From the NCBI GenBank assembly GCA_023953695.1, contig JAMLJG010000006.1, positions 1 through 64,000 on the forward strand: a DNA stretch of 64,000 nt, read 5' to 3'. The notes under the pieces are model-generated. The model saw only the letters and a list, made by a program, of their open reading frames with translations, was not told the origin of the DNA and made no database searches. Below, piece by piece: positions 35,064 through 45,010 of the stretch. Source of the DNA: Kiritimatiellia bacterium (GTDB taxonomy: Bacteria; Verrucomicrobiota; Kiritimatiellia; CAIVKH01). Both the position numbers and the translations under genes were made by a program. The first letter of the stretch is position 1. The number at the start of each line of letters is the position of its first letter.

Positions 35064-35092
35064 TTGATTCCGGGCGGTGTGGATGCTATCAA
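35064..35092 (+). promoter_or_regulatory. Sigma70-like promoter upstream of the ABC ATPase
   Basis: TTGATT (35064-35069), 17-bp spacer, TATCAA (35087-35092), followed by about 80 bp of leader to the ATG at 35174. Confidence 0.55.
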
Positions 35093-35173
35093 CGGAACGC
35101 TCTCGTCGAATGCGGCCGCGCGGTTGCGGCCCGGGGCGCTGTGTCCGCGGCGAGGAACGCTGGGAGATCAACA

Positions 35174-36277
<1,104 letters not shown>

Positions 36278-36308
36278 CCCGTGTCCTCGCACTCCAAAGG
36301 AATGGGCG

Positions 36309-37496
36309 ATGCCTGAATGGCTGATCATTCTCGGCCAGACGCTGCTGGTGGCCGCCGTGAGTTGCGCGGTGCTCGCTGTTCTGGTGAGCCATTTGCGGTT
36401 TCAGGCCATGACCTATCGCGCGCGCGCGGTCAAAAGTCCCGGGCCTGCCGCGCGCTCTGCATTTGAGTTGCGAATCACGCAGCAACTCGCGACGGCGCAC
36501 CGCGATCCCGCGCCGTTCCTCATCGCGCGCGTCGCGCTGATAAATTGGACGCAATTGGGAGAACTGCACGGCGCACAAGCGCTTGCGGAACTCATGGCGG
36601 CGGTCGAAAAGCGCTTGAAGGAAAATATCCGCGCGTCCGATGTCGCGCTGCGCTTGACGGATGATGAAGTGGGTCTTCTTCTGCGCGCAGGCCGCGCCGC
36701 GGGGGAGAAAGCGCTCAAACGTCTCTTGGAGTCGCTATCGGCCACGCCCATCACACTCGCCTCCGGGCTCTCGATTCGTGTGGATGCGCTCGCCGGCGTT
36801 GCGTCCCATCCTGAAGATGGCGATCGCGCGACTTCGCTCTGTGAAAAGGCGGAGATCGCCTTGCGGAATGCGCGGGAGAAGGGGCGCGGGTGGGCGTGGG
36901 CCAATGACGCCGTTGTGCCGCGGGAAGCGGCGGCTGTGAGCGATGGCGACGCGGAGGAGGGCGCGCCCCTGTTGGATGAGTTGACCGGTGTGCTGCGGGC
37001 GGATCGGGTCGAAATGGCGCTGCAACGGTTTGTCGCCACGCGGCGGCGCGCCGACTTGCCCGTGGCTGTGTTGGTGTTCGATATTGATGCCCTCCGCCGC
37101 TACAATCAACAATACGGTCGTGGCACGGGCGACGCCTTGCTGCGCGGCGTTGCGCAGTTTCTGCAGAGTCAGTCGCGTCAACGCGATCTGATTGGGCGCT
37201 TGGGGGAGGACCAATTCGTCCTCGTGCTCGACTGCGGGGCCGACGCGGCGCTGGCGGTCGCGCAGCGCTTGTGGTCTGCCATCCGCAAAGTTCCCTTGGG
37301 CCCATCCGCCTTGCGGATCACGATCACTATCGGCGTCGCTGCATGGCCGGAGCATAGTGGGCACGCGCGCGGCCTACTGGAAGAAGCTCAACTTGCACTT
37401 CGCGTGGGCAAGGATAAGGGGCGCAACCAGTGCGTGCTTTTCGACGAGTCCATGCGGCAATTGAAGGCGGCATCAGCTCCCACGGAATCCTTTTGA
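36309..37496 (+). CDS. Membrane-anchored tandem degenerate GGDEF protein
   Basis: 395 residues. An N-terminal span (~5-28) is followed by two diguanylate-cyclase-like domains. In the first (~50-190) the active-site loop reads RLTDDEVGLLLR where GG(D/E)EF is expected. In the second (~215-380) it reads RLGEDQFVLVL, so Gly2 and the essential Glu are replaced. DIDALRRYNQQYGRGTGDALLRGVAQFL preserves the fold and the metal-contact Asp. Both active sites therefore look inactive. It could be a c-di-GMP or GTP sensor or a purely structural protein. The ugpC-GGDEF-pdxJ run is short-spaced, but no functional link is evident. Confidence 0.8.
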   Translation: MPEWLIILGQTLLVAAVSCAVLAVLVSHLRFQAMTYRARAVKSPGPAARSAFELRITQQLATAHRDPAPFLIARVALINWTQLGELHGAQALAELMAAVEKRLKENIRASDVALRLTDDEVGLLLRAGRAAGEKALKRLLESLSATPITLASGLSIRVDALAGVASHPEDGDRATSLCEKAEIALRNAREKGRGWAWANDAVVPREAAAVSDGDAEEGAPLLDELTGVLRADRVEMALQRFVATRRRADLPVAVLVFDIDALRRYNQQYGRGTGDALLRGVAQFLQSQSRQRDLIGRLGEDQFVLVLDCGADAALAVAQRLWSAIRKVPLGPSALRITITIGVAAWPEHSGHARGLLEEAQLALRVGKDKGRNQCVLFDESMRQLKAASAPTESF

Positions 37497-37506
37497 AGGA
37501 AGTGCC

Positions 37507-38226
37507 ATGAAACTCGGAGTGAACATTGATCACGTTGCCACCTTGCGCCAGGCGCGCGGAACCGTCTATCCGGACCCGTTCGATGCGGGGCGCGTTTGTG
37601 CGGAAGCGGGGGCGCACGGGATCACTGTGCATCTGCGCGAAGATCGCCGCCACATTCAAGATCGCGATGTCGAGCGCCTGATTGCGGCTCGTCCGCTCCC
37701 GATCAATTTGGAGATGGCCAATGCGGCAGAGATTGTCGCGATTGCGCTTCGCTTGCGTCCCGAAGAAGTCTGTCTTGTTCCCGAGCGACGCCAGGAGTTG
37801 ACGACCGAGGGCGGATTGGATGTGGTGGGTCAGGAGGGCGCGCTTCGCCCCACGGTCGCCGTGCTGCGCGATGCCGGAATTGCCGTCAGCCTTTTCATCG
37901 CACCCGAGCCGCGCCAGATCGAAAAAGCCGCTGCGCTCGGCGCTCCATTCATCGAGCTGCATACAGGCACTTTCTGCGATGCTTCCGGTGCAGCGGCGGA
38001 GGAGGAGCTGAGGCGACTGATCGAAGGCGCGCAGTTGGCTCACCGCCTCGGGTTGAAGGTCAATGCGGGGCATGGCATCAATCTCGATAACCTTCCGGGC
38101 ATCTTGCGGATTCCGCATCTCGATACGCTCAATATCGGGCACAGCATCATCGCGCGTTCCGTGTTTGTGGGCTTGCGTGAGGCGATTGCCGAAATGTTGC
38201 GCGGGATGGCGCAGGCACCTTCGTGA
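37507..38226 (+). CDS. pdxJ: Pyridoxine 5'-phosphate synthase
   Basis: 239 residues, full length. It condenses 3-amino-1-hydroxyacetone 1-phosphate with deoxyxylulose 5-phosphate to pyridoxine 5'-phosphate. Signatures: LGVNIDHVATLRQARGT, HGITVHLREDRRHIQDRDV, NLEMANAAEI, LVPERRQELTTEGGLDV, IELHTGTF and LKVNAGHGINLDNL. A Shine-Dalgarno GAAGGAAG precedes the ATG. It starts 10 bp after the GGDEF gene. Use of deoxyxylulose phosphate implies the organism makes that MEP-pathway intermediate, which is relevant to the nearby mvaD. Confidence 0.95.
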   Translation: MKLGVNIDHVATLRQARGTVYPDPFDAGRVCAEAGAHGITVHLREDRRHIQDRDVERLIAARPLPINLEMANAAEIVAIALRLRPEEVCLVPERRQELTTEGGLDVVGQEGALRPTVAVLRDAGIAVSLFIAPEPRQIEKAAALGAPFIELHTGTFCDASGAAAEEELRRLIEGAQLAHRLGLKVNAGHGINLDNLPGILRIPHLDTLNIGHSIIARSVFVGLREAIAEMLRGMAQAPS

Positions 38227-38336
38227 TCCATTGACCGGCAGGATGATGGTCAAGGCTCGCTGCCTGCCATCGGGGGCCAGGCTTGAGAAGTGGCGCTGAG
38301 TGGAGTAGATTGTCTGCCCCTCGAAAGGAGCTTGCG

Positions 38337-38792
38337 ATGAAGAAGAAAAAAGAAATTGTCCGTGCGTTGAAGGATGCCTATTGGAAGGAACTCGAGACGG
38401 TGCAGAACTATCTCGCGAACTCGGTCAATCTGGATGGCGTTCGCGCAGAGGAAATCAAAGCGGCGTTGGCGGCCGATGTGGCGGAAGAGTTGGGTCATGC
38501 GCAGCAGTTGGCCAAGCGCATCAAAGTGTTGGGCGGTTCGGTGCCCGGTTCCCTTGAGTTCAAGGCTCGTCAGAAAGAGTTGCAGCCACCGGAAGATTCG
38601 ACCGATGTGGTCGCTGTGATCCGGGGTGTGATTGCAGCAGAAGAAGACGCTATTTCTGGCTATAACAAGCTGATCAAACTCTGCGATGGCGAGGATTACG
38701 TCACGCAGGACCTGGCGATCACACTTCTGGCCGATGAAGAAAATCATCGCGTTCAGTTCCAGGGCTTCTTGAAAGAATATGAGCGGGAATAG
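38337..38792 (+). CDS. Ferritin-like/bacterioferritin-type diiron protein
   Basis: 151 residues. Four-helix bundle with two E-x-x-H motifs: EELGHAQQLAKRI and LADEENHRVQF, plus carboxylates in KELETVQNYLANS and AAEEDAISGYNKL. These match the bacterioferritin/ferritin-like superfamily, including the P-P-E-D-S-T loop between helices. Likely iron storage or oxidative protection in the cytoplasm. The start ATG 38337 follows AAAGGAG. Its 3' end overlaps purU by 14 bp. Confidence 0.85.
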   Translation: MKKKKEIVRALKDAYWKELETVQNYLANSVNLDGVRAEEIKAALAADVAEELGHAQQLAKRIKVLGGSVPGSLEFKARQKELQPPEDSTDVVAVIRGVIAAEEDAISGYNKLIKLCDGEDYVTQDLAITLLADEENHRVQFQGFLKEYERE

Positions 38793-39660
38793 CGGAGAGA
38801 ACGAAGCTCCGCAGTCCGCCGTTCTGCTCATCAGTTGCCCCGATAGATCGGGGCTTGTGGCGGCCGTCACGACGTTTATGGCGGAGCGCGGCGGAAATAT
38901 TCTCGATCTGGAGCAGCATGCAGAAGAGTCCTCGAACTCGTTCTTCATGCGGCTGGAGTGGGATCTCCGTGGATTTGCTCCTTCGCTCGAAGACATCGCG
39001 CGCGAGTTTGAGCCTGTTGCTGAGCGCTTTTCCATGAAGTGGGAACTGCGCCGCCGCGATCAGCTCGCACGGATTGCGCTCTTCGTTACCAAGGCGCCGC
39101 ACTGCCTTGTCGAATTGCTTGCGCGCCATCAGGCGGGGGAGTGGGCTGCCGATATTCCGCTAATCGTGAGCAATCGCGAAGATTTGCGCGGCGTTGCGGA
39201 GCGTTTCCGCATTCCGTTTCACCATCTGCCGGTTGTCGCAGGAAATAAGCCTGCGCAAGAGGAGGCCGCGCGAGCCCTGATGGAATCGCATCGGATTGAT
39301 CTGATCGTCTTTGCGCGCTATATGCAGATTGTGACGGGCGGGTTCATCCGCCATTTCCCCAATCGCATCATCAATATCCACCACTCCTTCTTGCCCGCCT
39401 TTCCCGGTGCGCGGCCCTATCACCAGGCGCACGAGCGCGGTGTGAAGGTGATCGGCGCGACTTCGCATTATGTCACGGAAGACCTCGATGCCGGGCCGAT
39501 CATTGTGCAGGACGTGGCGCGCATCTCGCACCGCGATTCGGTGGAGGATTTGATTCGCAAGGGGCGCGATATCGAAAAGTTGGTTCTCGCGCGCGCGGTC
39601 ACGGCCCACCTGGAACACCGCGTGCTTGTGTACGGCAATCGAACGATTGTTTTTCAGTGA
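38779..39660 (+). CDS. purU: Formyltetrahydrofolate deformylase
   Basis: 293 residues. It hydrolyses 10-formyl-tetrahydrofolate to formate and tetrahydrofolate, supplying formate and balancing one-carbon pools. The N-terminal ACT domain is VLLISCPDRSGLVAAVTTFMAERGGNILDLEQH. The formyl-transferase domain has the INIHHSFLPAFPGARPYHQAHERGV active site, with the catalytic Asn-x-His-x-S, and TEDLDAGPIIVQDV with the Asp. Translation is coupled to the upstream ferritin-like gene (start inside its end). A formyltransferase of glycinamide ribonucleotide would lack the ACT domain, supporting PurU. Confidence 0.94.
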   Translation: MSGNSGENEAPQSAVLLISCPDRSGLVAAVTTFMAERGGNILDLEQHAEESSNSFFMRLEWDLRGFAPSLEDIAREFEPVAERFSMKWELRRRDQLARIALFVTKAPHCLVELLARHQAGEWAADIPLIVSNREDLRGVAERFRIPFHHLPVVAGNKPAQEEAARALMESHRIDLIVFARYMQIVTGGFIRHFPNRIINIHHSFLPAFPGARPYHQAHERGVKVIGATSHYVTEDLDAGPIIVQDVARISHRDSVEDLIRKGRDIEKLVLARAVTAHLEHRVLVYGNRTIVFQ

Positions 39661-39695
39661 GCGACTGCAGTGCAGCTCGGTGGTCGGAGGCTGCG

Positions 39696-40571
39696 TCAAT
39701 CCATCGGGGTGAAGTGACGCCGCGAGGTGTCGAGCCCTGTCAGGCGTTCGAATATTTGCATGATCCGGTTCTTGCGCTCGCGGCGAGTCAACCGGTGCGC
39801 AGGATTTGCGGCGAATAGTCCTTCGGCCGGCGGAAGCCAGTCGAGGATGGCGCGCGGATGTGTTCCCGTGAAGGGCTTGAGCACCTGCGGATCTATTTCG
39901 GCATAGTCCACTTTGGGGAAGGGCTTGTCGCTCCAGTGGTGGATGGTGCCCTGCCACTTCTCGTTGAACTTTTCTTCCGGGCGCACCCAGCCGTAGTGAT
40001 AGATCGTGGCGTCTGCGCTTGCTGCGCGCGGATAGCGCATGCGCTTATAGTTCGTCACGACGGAGAAGAATAGGCCCTTCGGCCCCCAGACGGGGATATT
40101 GTTGCGCACGGCGCGCACTTCGCGGCGATACCAGCGCGGCGATTGAGCGATTGTGTTTCGGTTTCCGTAGAAGTGGTGATAGTGAAAATAGAGCGCTTCG
40201 ACGCGGCGGTTGCTCAAGTGGCGCTCCATGGCCGCGCGAATCCGAGGCAGATCGTCTTCGTGGAGTATCTCGTCGCCCTCCAAATAGAGCGCCCAGTCGC
40301 CGGTGCAGTTGAACAGCGCGATCGTCTTTTGTTGGCCGTAAATGAAGCCCTTGACCTTCCAACTCCCGTCCAGATTTTCGTTCCAGGCGGTGGGGATGAT
40401 GCGGATTCTGGGATCGCCAATGGCACGGATTTGCGCCTCGGTGTCGTCGTCGCTGGGGCCCAGCGCAATCACGAATTCGTCCACCAGTGGGAGGGCCGAT
40501 CGGATGGATTCCACAAAGGGAAATTGCAGGCGGTGAGCGTTGCGAAGGAAAGTGAAGGCGCTAATTTTCAT
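39696..40571 (-). CDS. GT2-family glycosyltransferase
   Basis: 291 residues. It starts KISAFTFLRNAHRLQFPFVESIRSALPLVDEFVIALGPSDDDT, a GT-A fold nucleotide-binding opening, and has CTGDWALYLEGDEILHEDDLPRI with the D-x-D-like metal motif (E-G-D-E), plus HLSNRRVEALYFHYHHFYGN and RWYRREVRAVR. This is the WcaA-like family of soluble cytoplasmic transferases found in cell-surface glycan clusters. It is convergent with purU and separate from the big cluster at 1-9118. Donor not predictable. A slightly unusual feature is the aromatic/His-rich HYHHFYGN loop. Confidence 0.85.
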   Translation of the reverse strand: MKISAFTFLRNAHRLQFPFVESIRSALPLVDEFVIALGPSDDDTEAQIRAIGDPRIRIIPTAWNENLDGSWKVKGFIYGQQKTIALFNCTGDWALYLEGDEILHEDDLPRIRAAMERHLSNRRVEALYFHYHHFYGNRNTIAQSPRWYRREVRAVRNNIPVWGPKGLFFSVVTNYKRMRYPRAASADATIYHYGWVRPEEKFNEKWQGTIHHWSDKPFPKVDYAEIDPQVLKPFTGTHPRAILDWLPPAEGLFAANPAHRLTRRERKNRIMQIFERLTGLDTSRRHFTPMD

Positions 40572-40711
40572 TCGATAGATAGTGATTCGATGAGGATTAT
40601 TCCTCCCGCTGCAAATAAATGCGAATTGGTTCTGGAGACGACTCTAGCCATGTACGCGCTGCGCGGCAATGGAAACGGAGCCGGAAATGCGCGCTCTGGA
40701 GCGGGAGAGGG

Positions 40712-40945
40712 CTACGGCGCGTGCGCGAAAATGTCAATGGGGCTGGCTCGGCCGTGCCGGTTTGACCAGTGTTCACATTTTTGCCAAGCGTACATCTTGG
40801 GGTAGGGGTAGCGGCGACAGTTTCCGACCACGTGATAGTGCGTGCGCTCCCAGAACAGGCACTGCTCGCAGCATGAGAGCCAGAGGATTTGCTTGTCGGC
40901 AGGAACGGGGCCAATGCCCTCGACTTTTCGCAACGTCAGCGGCAT
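40712..40945 (-). CDS. Cysteine-rich mini-protein, possible metal-binding
   Basis: 77 residues. Five Cys at 25, 26, 29, 43 and 57, including SCCEQCLFW, NCRRYPYP and KCEHW. The C-x-x-C ... CRRYP ... C-E-H-W spacing recalls a family of small zinc- or Fe-S-binding proteins with a W-C-G-E-W ending that I know from other bacteria. No signal peptide. The gene is isolated between a GT2 gene and the giant Gly-rich gene. Metal binding is inference. Confidence 0.6.
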   Translation of the reverse strand: MPLTLRKVEGIGPVPADKQILWLSCCEQCLFWERTHYHVVGNCRRYPYPKMYAWQKCEHWSNRHGRASPIDIFAHAP

Positions 40946-41051
40946 GGCGAAAGGATCGGACAGAGGACGACAATTTGCAATGCGTCAGATGGGCGAGCCT
41001 CGCCGTCGCCGCGCGCACGGAAGGCGCGCGCGGCGGGGGGCGAAGCGTTCC

Positions 41052-44015
41052 TCAAGGTAAGACGGCGCGGAAGAATTGGATGGCATTGGTGCCGACGGGG
41101 AGGTTGCCGATGTAGCTGCCTGCATTGTCGGTGATGCCCGTGCCGATGACCGACCATTCGCTGTCGTTTAGATCTGTCTTGCCCTCGATTATGTAGGTCT
41201 GATCCGCGACGCCGCTGATCCCGATATCATTTTCATCATCGTCGAGCGCGGTGATGGCGAGGACGGTGGGGGGCGCCTCGGAGAGATAGCGGATGGTTCC
41301 GTTGGTTAGCGTTTCCATCGAGAGGAAAGACGGGCCGGTTGCGGAACGGCCGCTGATTGCGCCGCTGGTCACGTTGGAAGGAACAAGCGTCATAAAGATG
41401 CCATGCCCGCCAAGTACAGAAACCGTTTCTGGGCCGCTCCCGCCGAAAAGCGGATTGCGCGATGATCCCCGCTTCTTGAGTGAAGCGGGTGCATTTGTCG
41501 CGCCGAGAATGAGGGAAGGATAGCCGATAGGCTCGTGAGTGAGGTTGATGTAGAGCAGCGCGTCAAAGCCCGCGTAGTGATCGTTGAATCCCGGCGGCCC
41601 GAGGTGCGTGCGGTAGAGCGCGGCAATCGCATTGCTCGGCGCATTGTCGAGCACGTCAGCGATATTGGCTCGCACGGCGTCGGAGGTCGCATTCAGGCCG
41701 GTGATCCCGTAGGTCTCCGGGCCGTCCACGAGGCCGGGAATGAAGGGCGTCTCAGGTTGGGCTGCGATGAACGGATTTGCGTCGCGTGGTCCGGTGAAGG
41801 TTTCGCGAGTCGCGCCCATTTGAGAGAGATTTGTTGAGCCGGCATTGAGCCCGAGGAGGAATCGTCCATTTCCGCCGACAGCGGCGCCCGCGCCGCCGGA
41901 GGTGTCAACGCTCAGGCCGATGGGTTGAAAAACGGATGTGAAAAGTTTAATCGTTCCGCCCGCGCCGCCGCCGCCGCTTCCTCCCATGGCAGGCATGCCT
42001 CCCGTGCCGCCGAAGGCGGAAGAGCCAGCGTTTCCGCCTTGGCCGCCCATTCCGCCATAGCCGCCAAATCCGCCACTACCGCCAGCCGAGCCATATTCGG
42101 CAACTCCATCACTGCCCATTTCCCCATCGGAACCCAGGTCTCCGTCGAGCCCACTTCCACCCGAAGAACCGTCAGCTGCCGATCCCGATTGACCCATTCC
42201 CCCAGAGCCGCCCATTCCGCCCGCTCCACCAAGACCGCCAGAGCCACCGCTGCCGAAAATGCCGCCCATCCCACCCGAGCCACCGCTGCCGGGGTATCCA
42301 TCTACACCATCTATCGCGCCGGCACCACCATCGCCGAACACGCCGTCAGCGCCCACAGGTCCATCATTTGCGTCCAAGCCCGCGTCTGCGACAAGTGAAT
42401 TGGCATCTCCTCCACGCGCGTAAAATTCACCACCTGCATTCATGCGGCCGAGGGCGATGATTTCAAGTGCGCCACCGCCGCCACCGCCCGCTCCACCACC
42501 CATACCTCCGCGTCCTCCCATTCCTCCTCCCGCGCCTAGCGCTGCGACGCCGCCACCGCCACCGGTTCCAGGCATGCCGGCGAATCCGCCAGCCCCGGGC
42601 ATTCCTCCATTCCCTCCATCACCGCCCCTGCCGCCGGCTCCGCCATGGCCGCCGTTGCCTCCATCGCCGCCATTTCCACCATCGCCACCATCGAACTCGC
42701 CCGCGTCACCACCGGGATCGCCGGCCATTCCGTCTTCACCATCTGACCCCATTTCGCCGTCCTGTCCGGCATATCCACCGTCTCCACCCGCGCCACCGCC
42801 GCCATTGCCGCCCGCACCGCCACCGCCACCGCTACCACCCGCGCCACCACCGGCGGCGCCGCCGCCACCGCCTCCACCCGAGCCGCTCCCGCCGGAGCCG
42901 CCTCCACCGCCACCACCACCGCTGATCAGGGACCCCGTGGCTGTGTTTTGACCCGCAGCACCGACGATCCCAATTTCTGCATCTTCGCCGGAGCTGCCGA
43001 CGGTTCCATCGCTGCCCGCTTCGCCCATCGGCCCATCCTCGCCGGAGTCCCCATCGCCTCCATCGCTGCCTACGTCGCCGGAACTCGCCTCATAGCCGCC
43101 GCCACCACCGATGCCAACACTGGCACCAACGCTTCCACCGTTCCCTCCGCTCTGAGCGGCTAAGCCACCGTAGCCACCCGCGCCGCCCATGCCTCCAGCG
43201 CCTCCGTTCACGGATGCGCCGCCCACGCCGCCGAGACCGCCGTTCACCCCTGCTTCGCCCGTGCCGCCGCTTGCGGATGCCGATCCGCTCTGCCCGTCCT
43301 CTCCTGCGGTGCCGTCGAATCCGTCTTGCCCAGGTGAACCCGGCTCGCCGCTTGTTCCTGTGTCGCCATCAAGGCCCGATTCGCCGCTATCGCCCGGACC
43401 ACCGGCAGACCCAGGAAGACCTGAAGATCCGGGGCCTCCCATATCGCCCATCAAGCCGCCCCCGAAGGGAGCATCGCCGCCGTTTCCGCCTGTTCCTCCT
43501 TCACCACCGTCCGCGCCATCGCCGCCCATGCCACCGTCACCGCCGCTACCGCCCGAACCCCCCATTCCGCCATTGCCGCCATTCCCGCCGTTGCCAGCCA
43601 GTCCGCCCGCACCTCCATCGCCGCCGTTTCCGCCCGCGCCGCCCGCGCCCCCATCGCCGCCCCTTCCGCCTTCAGCGCCCAAGCCGCCTCCGGGGCCGGG
43701 CGACCTATTCAAGGCAGAGACATCCACCTCTACAGTTGGCGCGATGTTCGCGTTGCCCGCCACGAGCAGCGAAATGCCGTTTGCGCCGACTGCGGTCACC
43801 GTGTCTGTGCCCATCAAATTCAAGTCGCCGTGAATGAGCCACTGGGCGACGGAATTGGTCGTGCTGGCGAACGTCGTCGAAACGCCGTGGATCTCGTTGG
43901 TCACCACGCCATTCTCGGTGAACGTGCCGGTGTCGGTGTTGAAGACAAACTCACTCGCGTGAAGGGATAGAGCGAGAAAGCAAGTCAAGATGAGCGACAA
44001 TGCGATGCGGCGCAT
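41052..44015 (-). CDS. Giant secreted glycine-rich/collagen-like protein
   Basis: 987 residues. Signal peptide MRRIALSLILTCFLALSLHA. A ~70-residue beta domain follows (FVFNTDTGTFTENGVVTNE ... GNANIAPTVEVDVSALN). Residues ~104-690 are Gly-rich low complexity. They include GGxGG-type segments, as in mycobacterial PE-PGRS proteins, and stretches of true Gly-X-Y collagen repeat (GLDGDTGTSGEPGSPGQDG). A ~290-residue globular tail contains GATRETFTGPRDANPF, and the protein ends IIEGKTDLNDSEWSVIG ... FFRAVLP, the same C-terminal module as the amylase. It is presumably exported and may form an extended fibrous surface layer. The function is unknown. Confidence 0.85.
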   Translation of the reverse strand: MRRIALSLILTCFLALSLHASEFVFNTDTGTFTENGVVTNEIHGVSTTFASTTNSVAQWLIHGDLNLMGTDTVTAVGANGISLLVAGNANIAPTVEVDVSALNRSPGPGGGLGAEGGRGGDGGAGGAGGNGGDGGAGGLAGNGGNGGNGGMGGSGGSGGDGGMGGDGADGGEGGTGGNGGDAPFGGGLMGDMGGPGSSGLPGSAGGPGDSGESGLDGDTGTSGEPGSPGQDGFDGTAGEDGQSGSASASGGTGEAGVNGGLGGVGGASVNGGAGGMGGAGGYGGLAAQSGGNGGSVGASVGIGGGGGYEASSGDVGSDGGDGDSGEDGPMGEAGSDGTVGSSGEDAEIGIVGAAGQNTATGSLISGGGGGGGGSGGSGSGGGGGGGAAGGGAGGSGGGGGAGGNGGGGAGGDGGYAGQDGEMGSDGEDGMAGDPGGDAGEFDGGDGGNGGDGGNGGHGGAGGRGGDGGNGGMPGAGGFAGMPGTGGGGGVAALGAGGGMGGRGGMGGGAGGGGGGALEIIALGRMNAGGEFYARGGDANSLVADAGLDANDGPVGADGVFGDGGAGAIDGVDGYPGSGGSGGMGGIFGSGGSGGLGGAGGMGGSGGMGQSGSAADGSSGGSGLDGDLGSDGEMGSDGVAEYGSAGGSGGFGGYGGMGGQGGNAGSSAFGGTGGMPAMGGSGGGGAGGTIKLFTSVFQPIGLSVDTSGGAGAAVGGNGRFLLGLNAGSTNLSQMGATRETFTGPRDANPFIAAQPETPFIPGLVDGPETYGITGLNATSDAVRANIADVLDNAPSNAIAALYRTHLGPPGFNDHYAGFDALLYINLTHEPIGYPSLILGATNAPASLKKRGSSRNPLFGGSGPETVSVLGGHGIFMTLVPSNVTSGAISGRSATGPSFLSMETLTNGTIRYLSEAPPTVLAITALDDDENDIGISGVADQTYIIEGKTDLNDSEWSVIGTGITDNAGSYIGNLPVGTNAIQFFRAVLP
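41955..43706 (-). repeat. Low-complexity glycine-coding repeat region
   Basis: About 1.7 kb of imperfect GGN-rich triplet and nonamer repeats inside the giant gene (complement appears as CCGCC/ACC tracts on the plus strand). Codon use is varied (GGA, GGC, GGT, GGG mixed), implying old, diverged repeats rather than recent slippage. It generates long spurious proline-rich frames on the opposite strand. Confidence 0.85.
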
Positions 44016-44257
44016 GGGAACCTCCTGAGTGTGACAGCGACTGATGGTCTAGATAGCGGCAATCAAGACTGCGTTGTTCAGCGATTCTCTCGCTGTCGAG
44101 GAGGAGCACGCGCTCCTTCTTGCGCGCACATTAGTTTCAAGCGACGCACGCAGCAAGAAAAATATAACAGTATCCGAAATAGGTGATTGTGAACTATGGC
44201 GTTCGAATGGTGAGAAGATGGGTGCGCCCTTTCGGCGATGCTGCAGGTCGCGGTATT

Positions 44258-45010
44258 CTAGGAAGCTGGTTCGCGACTGACGCCGGAGAGTTGCGCCGCA
44301 GCGAGTTCATCGAGAAGGATCGTCGCATTCGTGTGCCGCTGCAAAATGGAAGCCGGACACTCCTCCGAAACCGGTCCTTCAATCATCCGCGCCACAACCT
44401 CCGCCTTGGCGCTTCCCGTTGCGAGAAGCAGGCACGCCCGGCTCTCCATAATCGTGCCGATGCCCATGGTGATGGCGCGGCGCGGAACTTCACCGACGGA
44501 GGCAAAAAAGCGCGCGTTGTCGAGAATCGTGCGCTCTGTCAATGGCTGCACTCGCGTGCGCGAATCGAAATCGGAGTGCGGCTCGTTGAAGCCGATGTGG
44601 CCATTGGCCCCAAGTCCGAGCACCTGAATGTCAATCCCGCCCGCCGCAGCAATCGCCGCCTCATACGCCGCGCATGCAACCTCCACATCCACAGCCAAGC
44701 CATCGGGCACGTGAGTTCGTTCGGGGCGAATGTTCAGGTGATCGAAAAGTTCAGTCTGCATAAAGTGGCGAAACGACTGCGGGTGATCCGGAGCGAGGCC
44801 GATATATTCATCGAGGTTGAACGATGACGCCTCGCTGAAGTCGAGCCCCTCCGCGCGGTGCATGCGGATGAGCTCCCTATACATTGGAAGTGGCGTCGCA
44901 CCCGTCGCGAGACCGAGAACGCTCTTGGGGTTGCTCCGAATCTGCCGAGCGAACATCTGTGCCGCGTGTTGACCAACTTCACCAGGATCGCGGAAAACAA
45001 CAATCTCCAT
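44258..45010 (-). CDS. nagB: Glucosamine-6-phosphate deaminase
   Basis: 250 residues. It converts glucosamine 6-phosphate to fructose 6-phosphate and ammonia, feeding glycolysis. Signatures: LGLATGATPLPMYRELIR, SSFNLDEYIGLAPDHPQSFRHFM with the general-base Asp, VLGLGANGHIGFNEPHSDF with the His of the charge relay, and RAITMGIGTIMES. It is the third gene of an operon; its start overlaps the PIG-L gene stop by 1 bp. It lacks the long C-terminal extension seen in NagB fusions. Confidence 0.94.
   Translation of the reverse strand: MEIVVFRDPGEVGQHAAQMFARQIRSNPKSVLGLATGATPLPMYRELIRMHRAEGLDFSEASSFNLDEYIGLAPDHPQSFRHFMQTELFDHLNIRPERTHVPDGLAVDVEVACAAYEAAIAAAGGIDIQVLGLGANGHIGFNEPHSDFDSRTRVQPLTERTILDNARFFASVGEVPRRAITMGIGTIMESRACLLLATGSAKAEVVARMIEGPVSEECPASILQRHTNATILLDELAAAQLSGVSREPAS

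Noticed and set aside
42000-43700. CRISPR-like or satellite repeats
   Set aside because: Repeats are coding glycine triplets with no fixed unit or unique spacers.
42442-43833. Proline-rich frames on the plus strand
   Set aside because: They are the complement of the glycine-rich repeats of the minus-strand gene.
44095-44125. Possible terminator after nagB (AGGAGC/GCTCCT hairpin)
   Set aside because: Short stem and no U-tract on the relevant strand.
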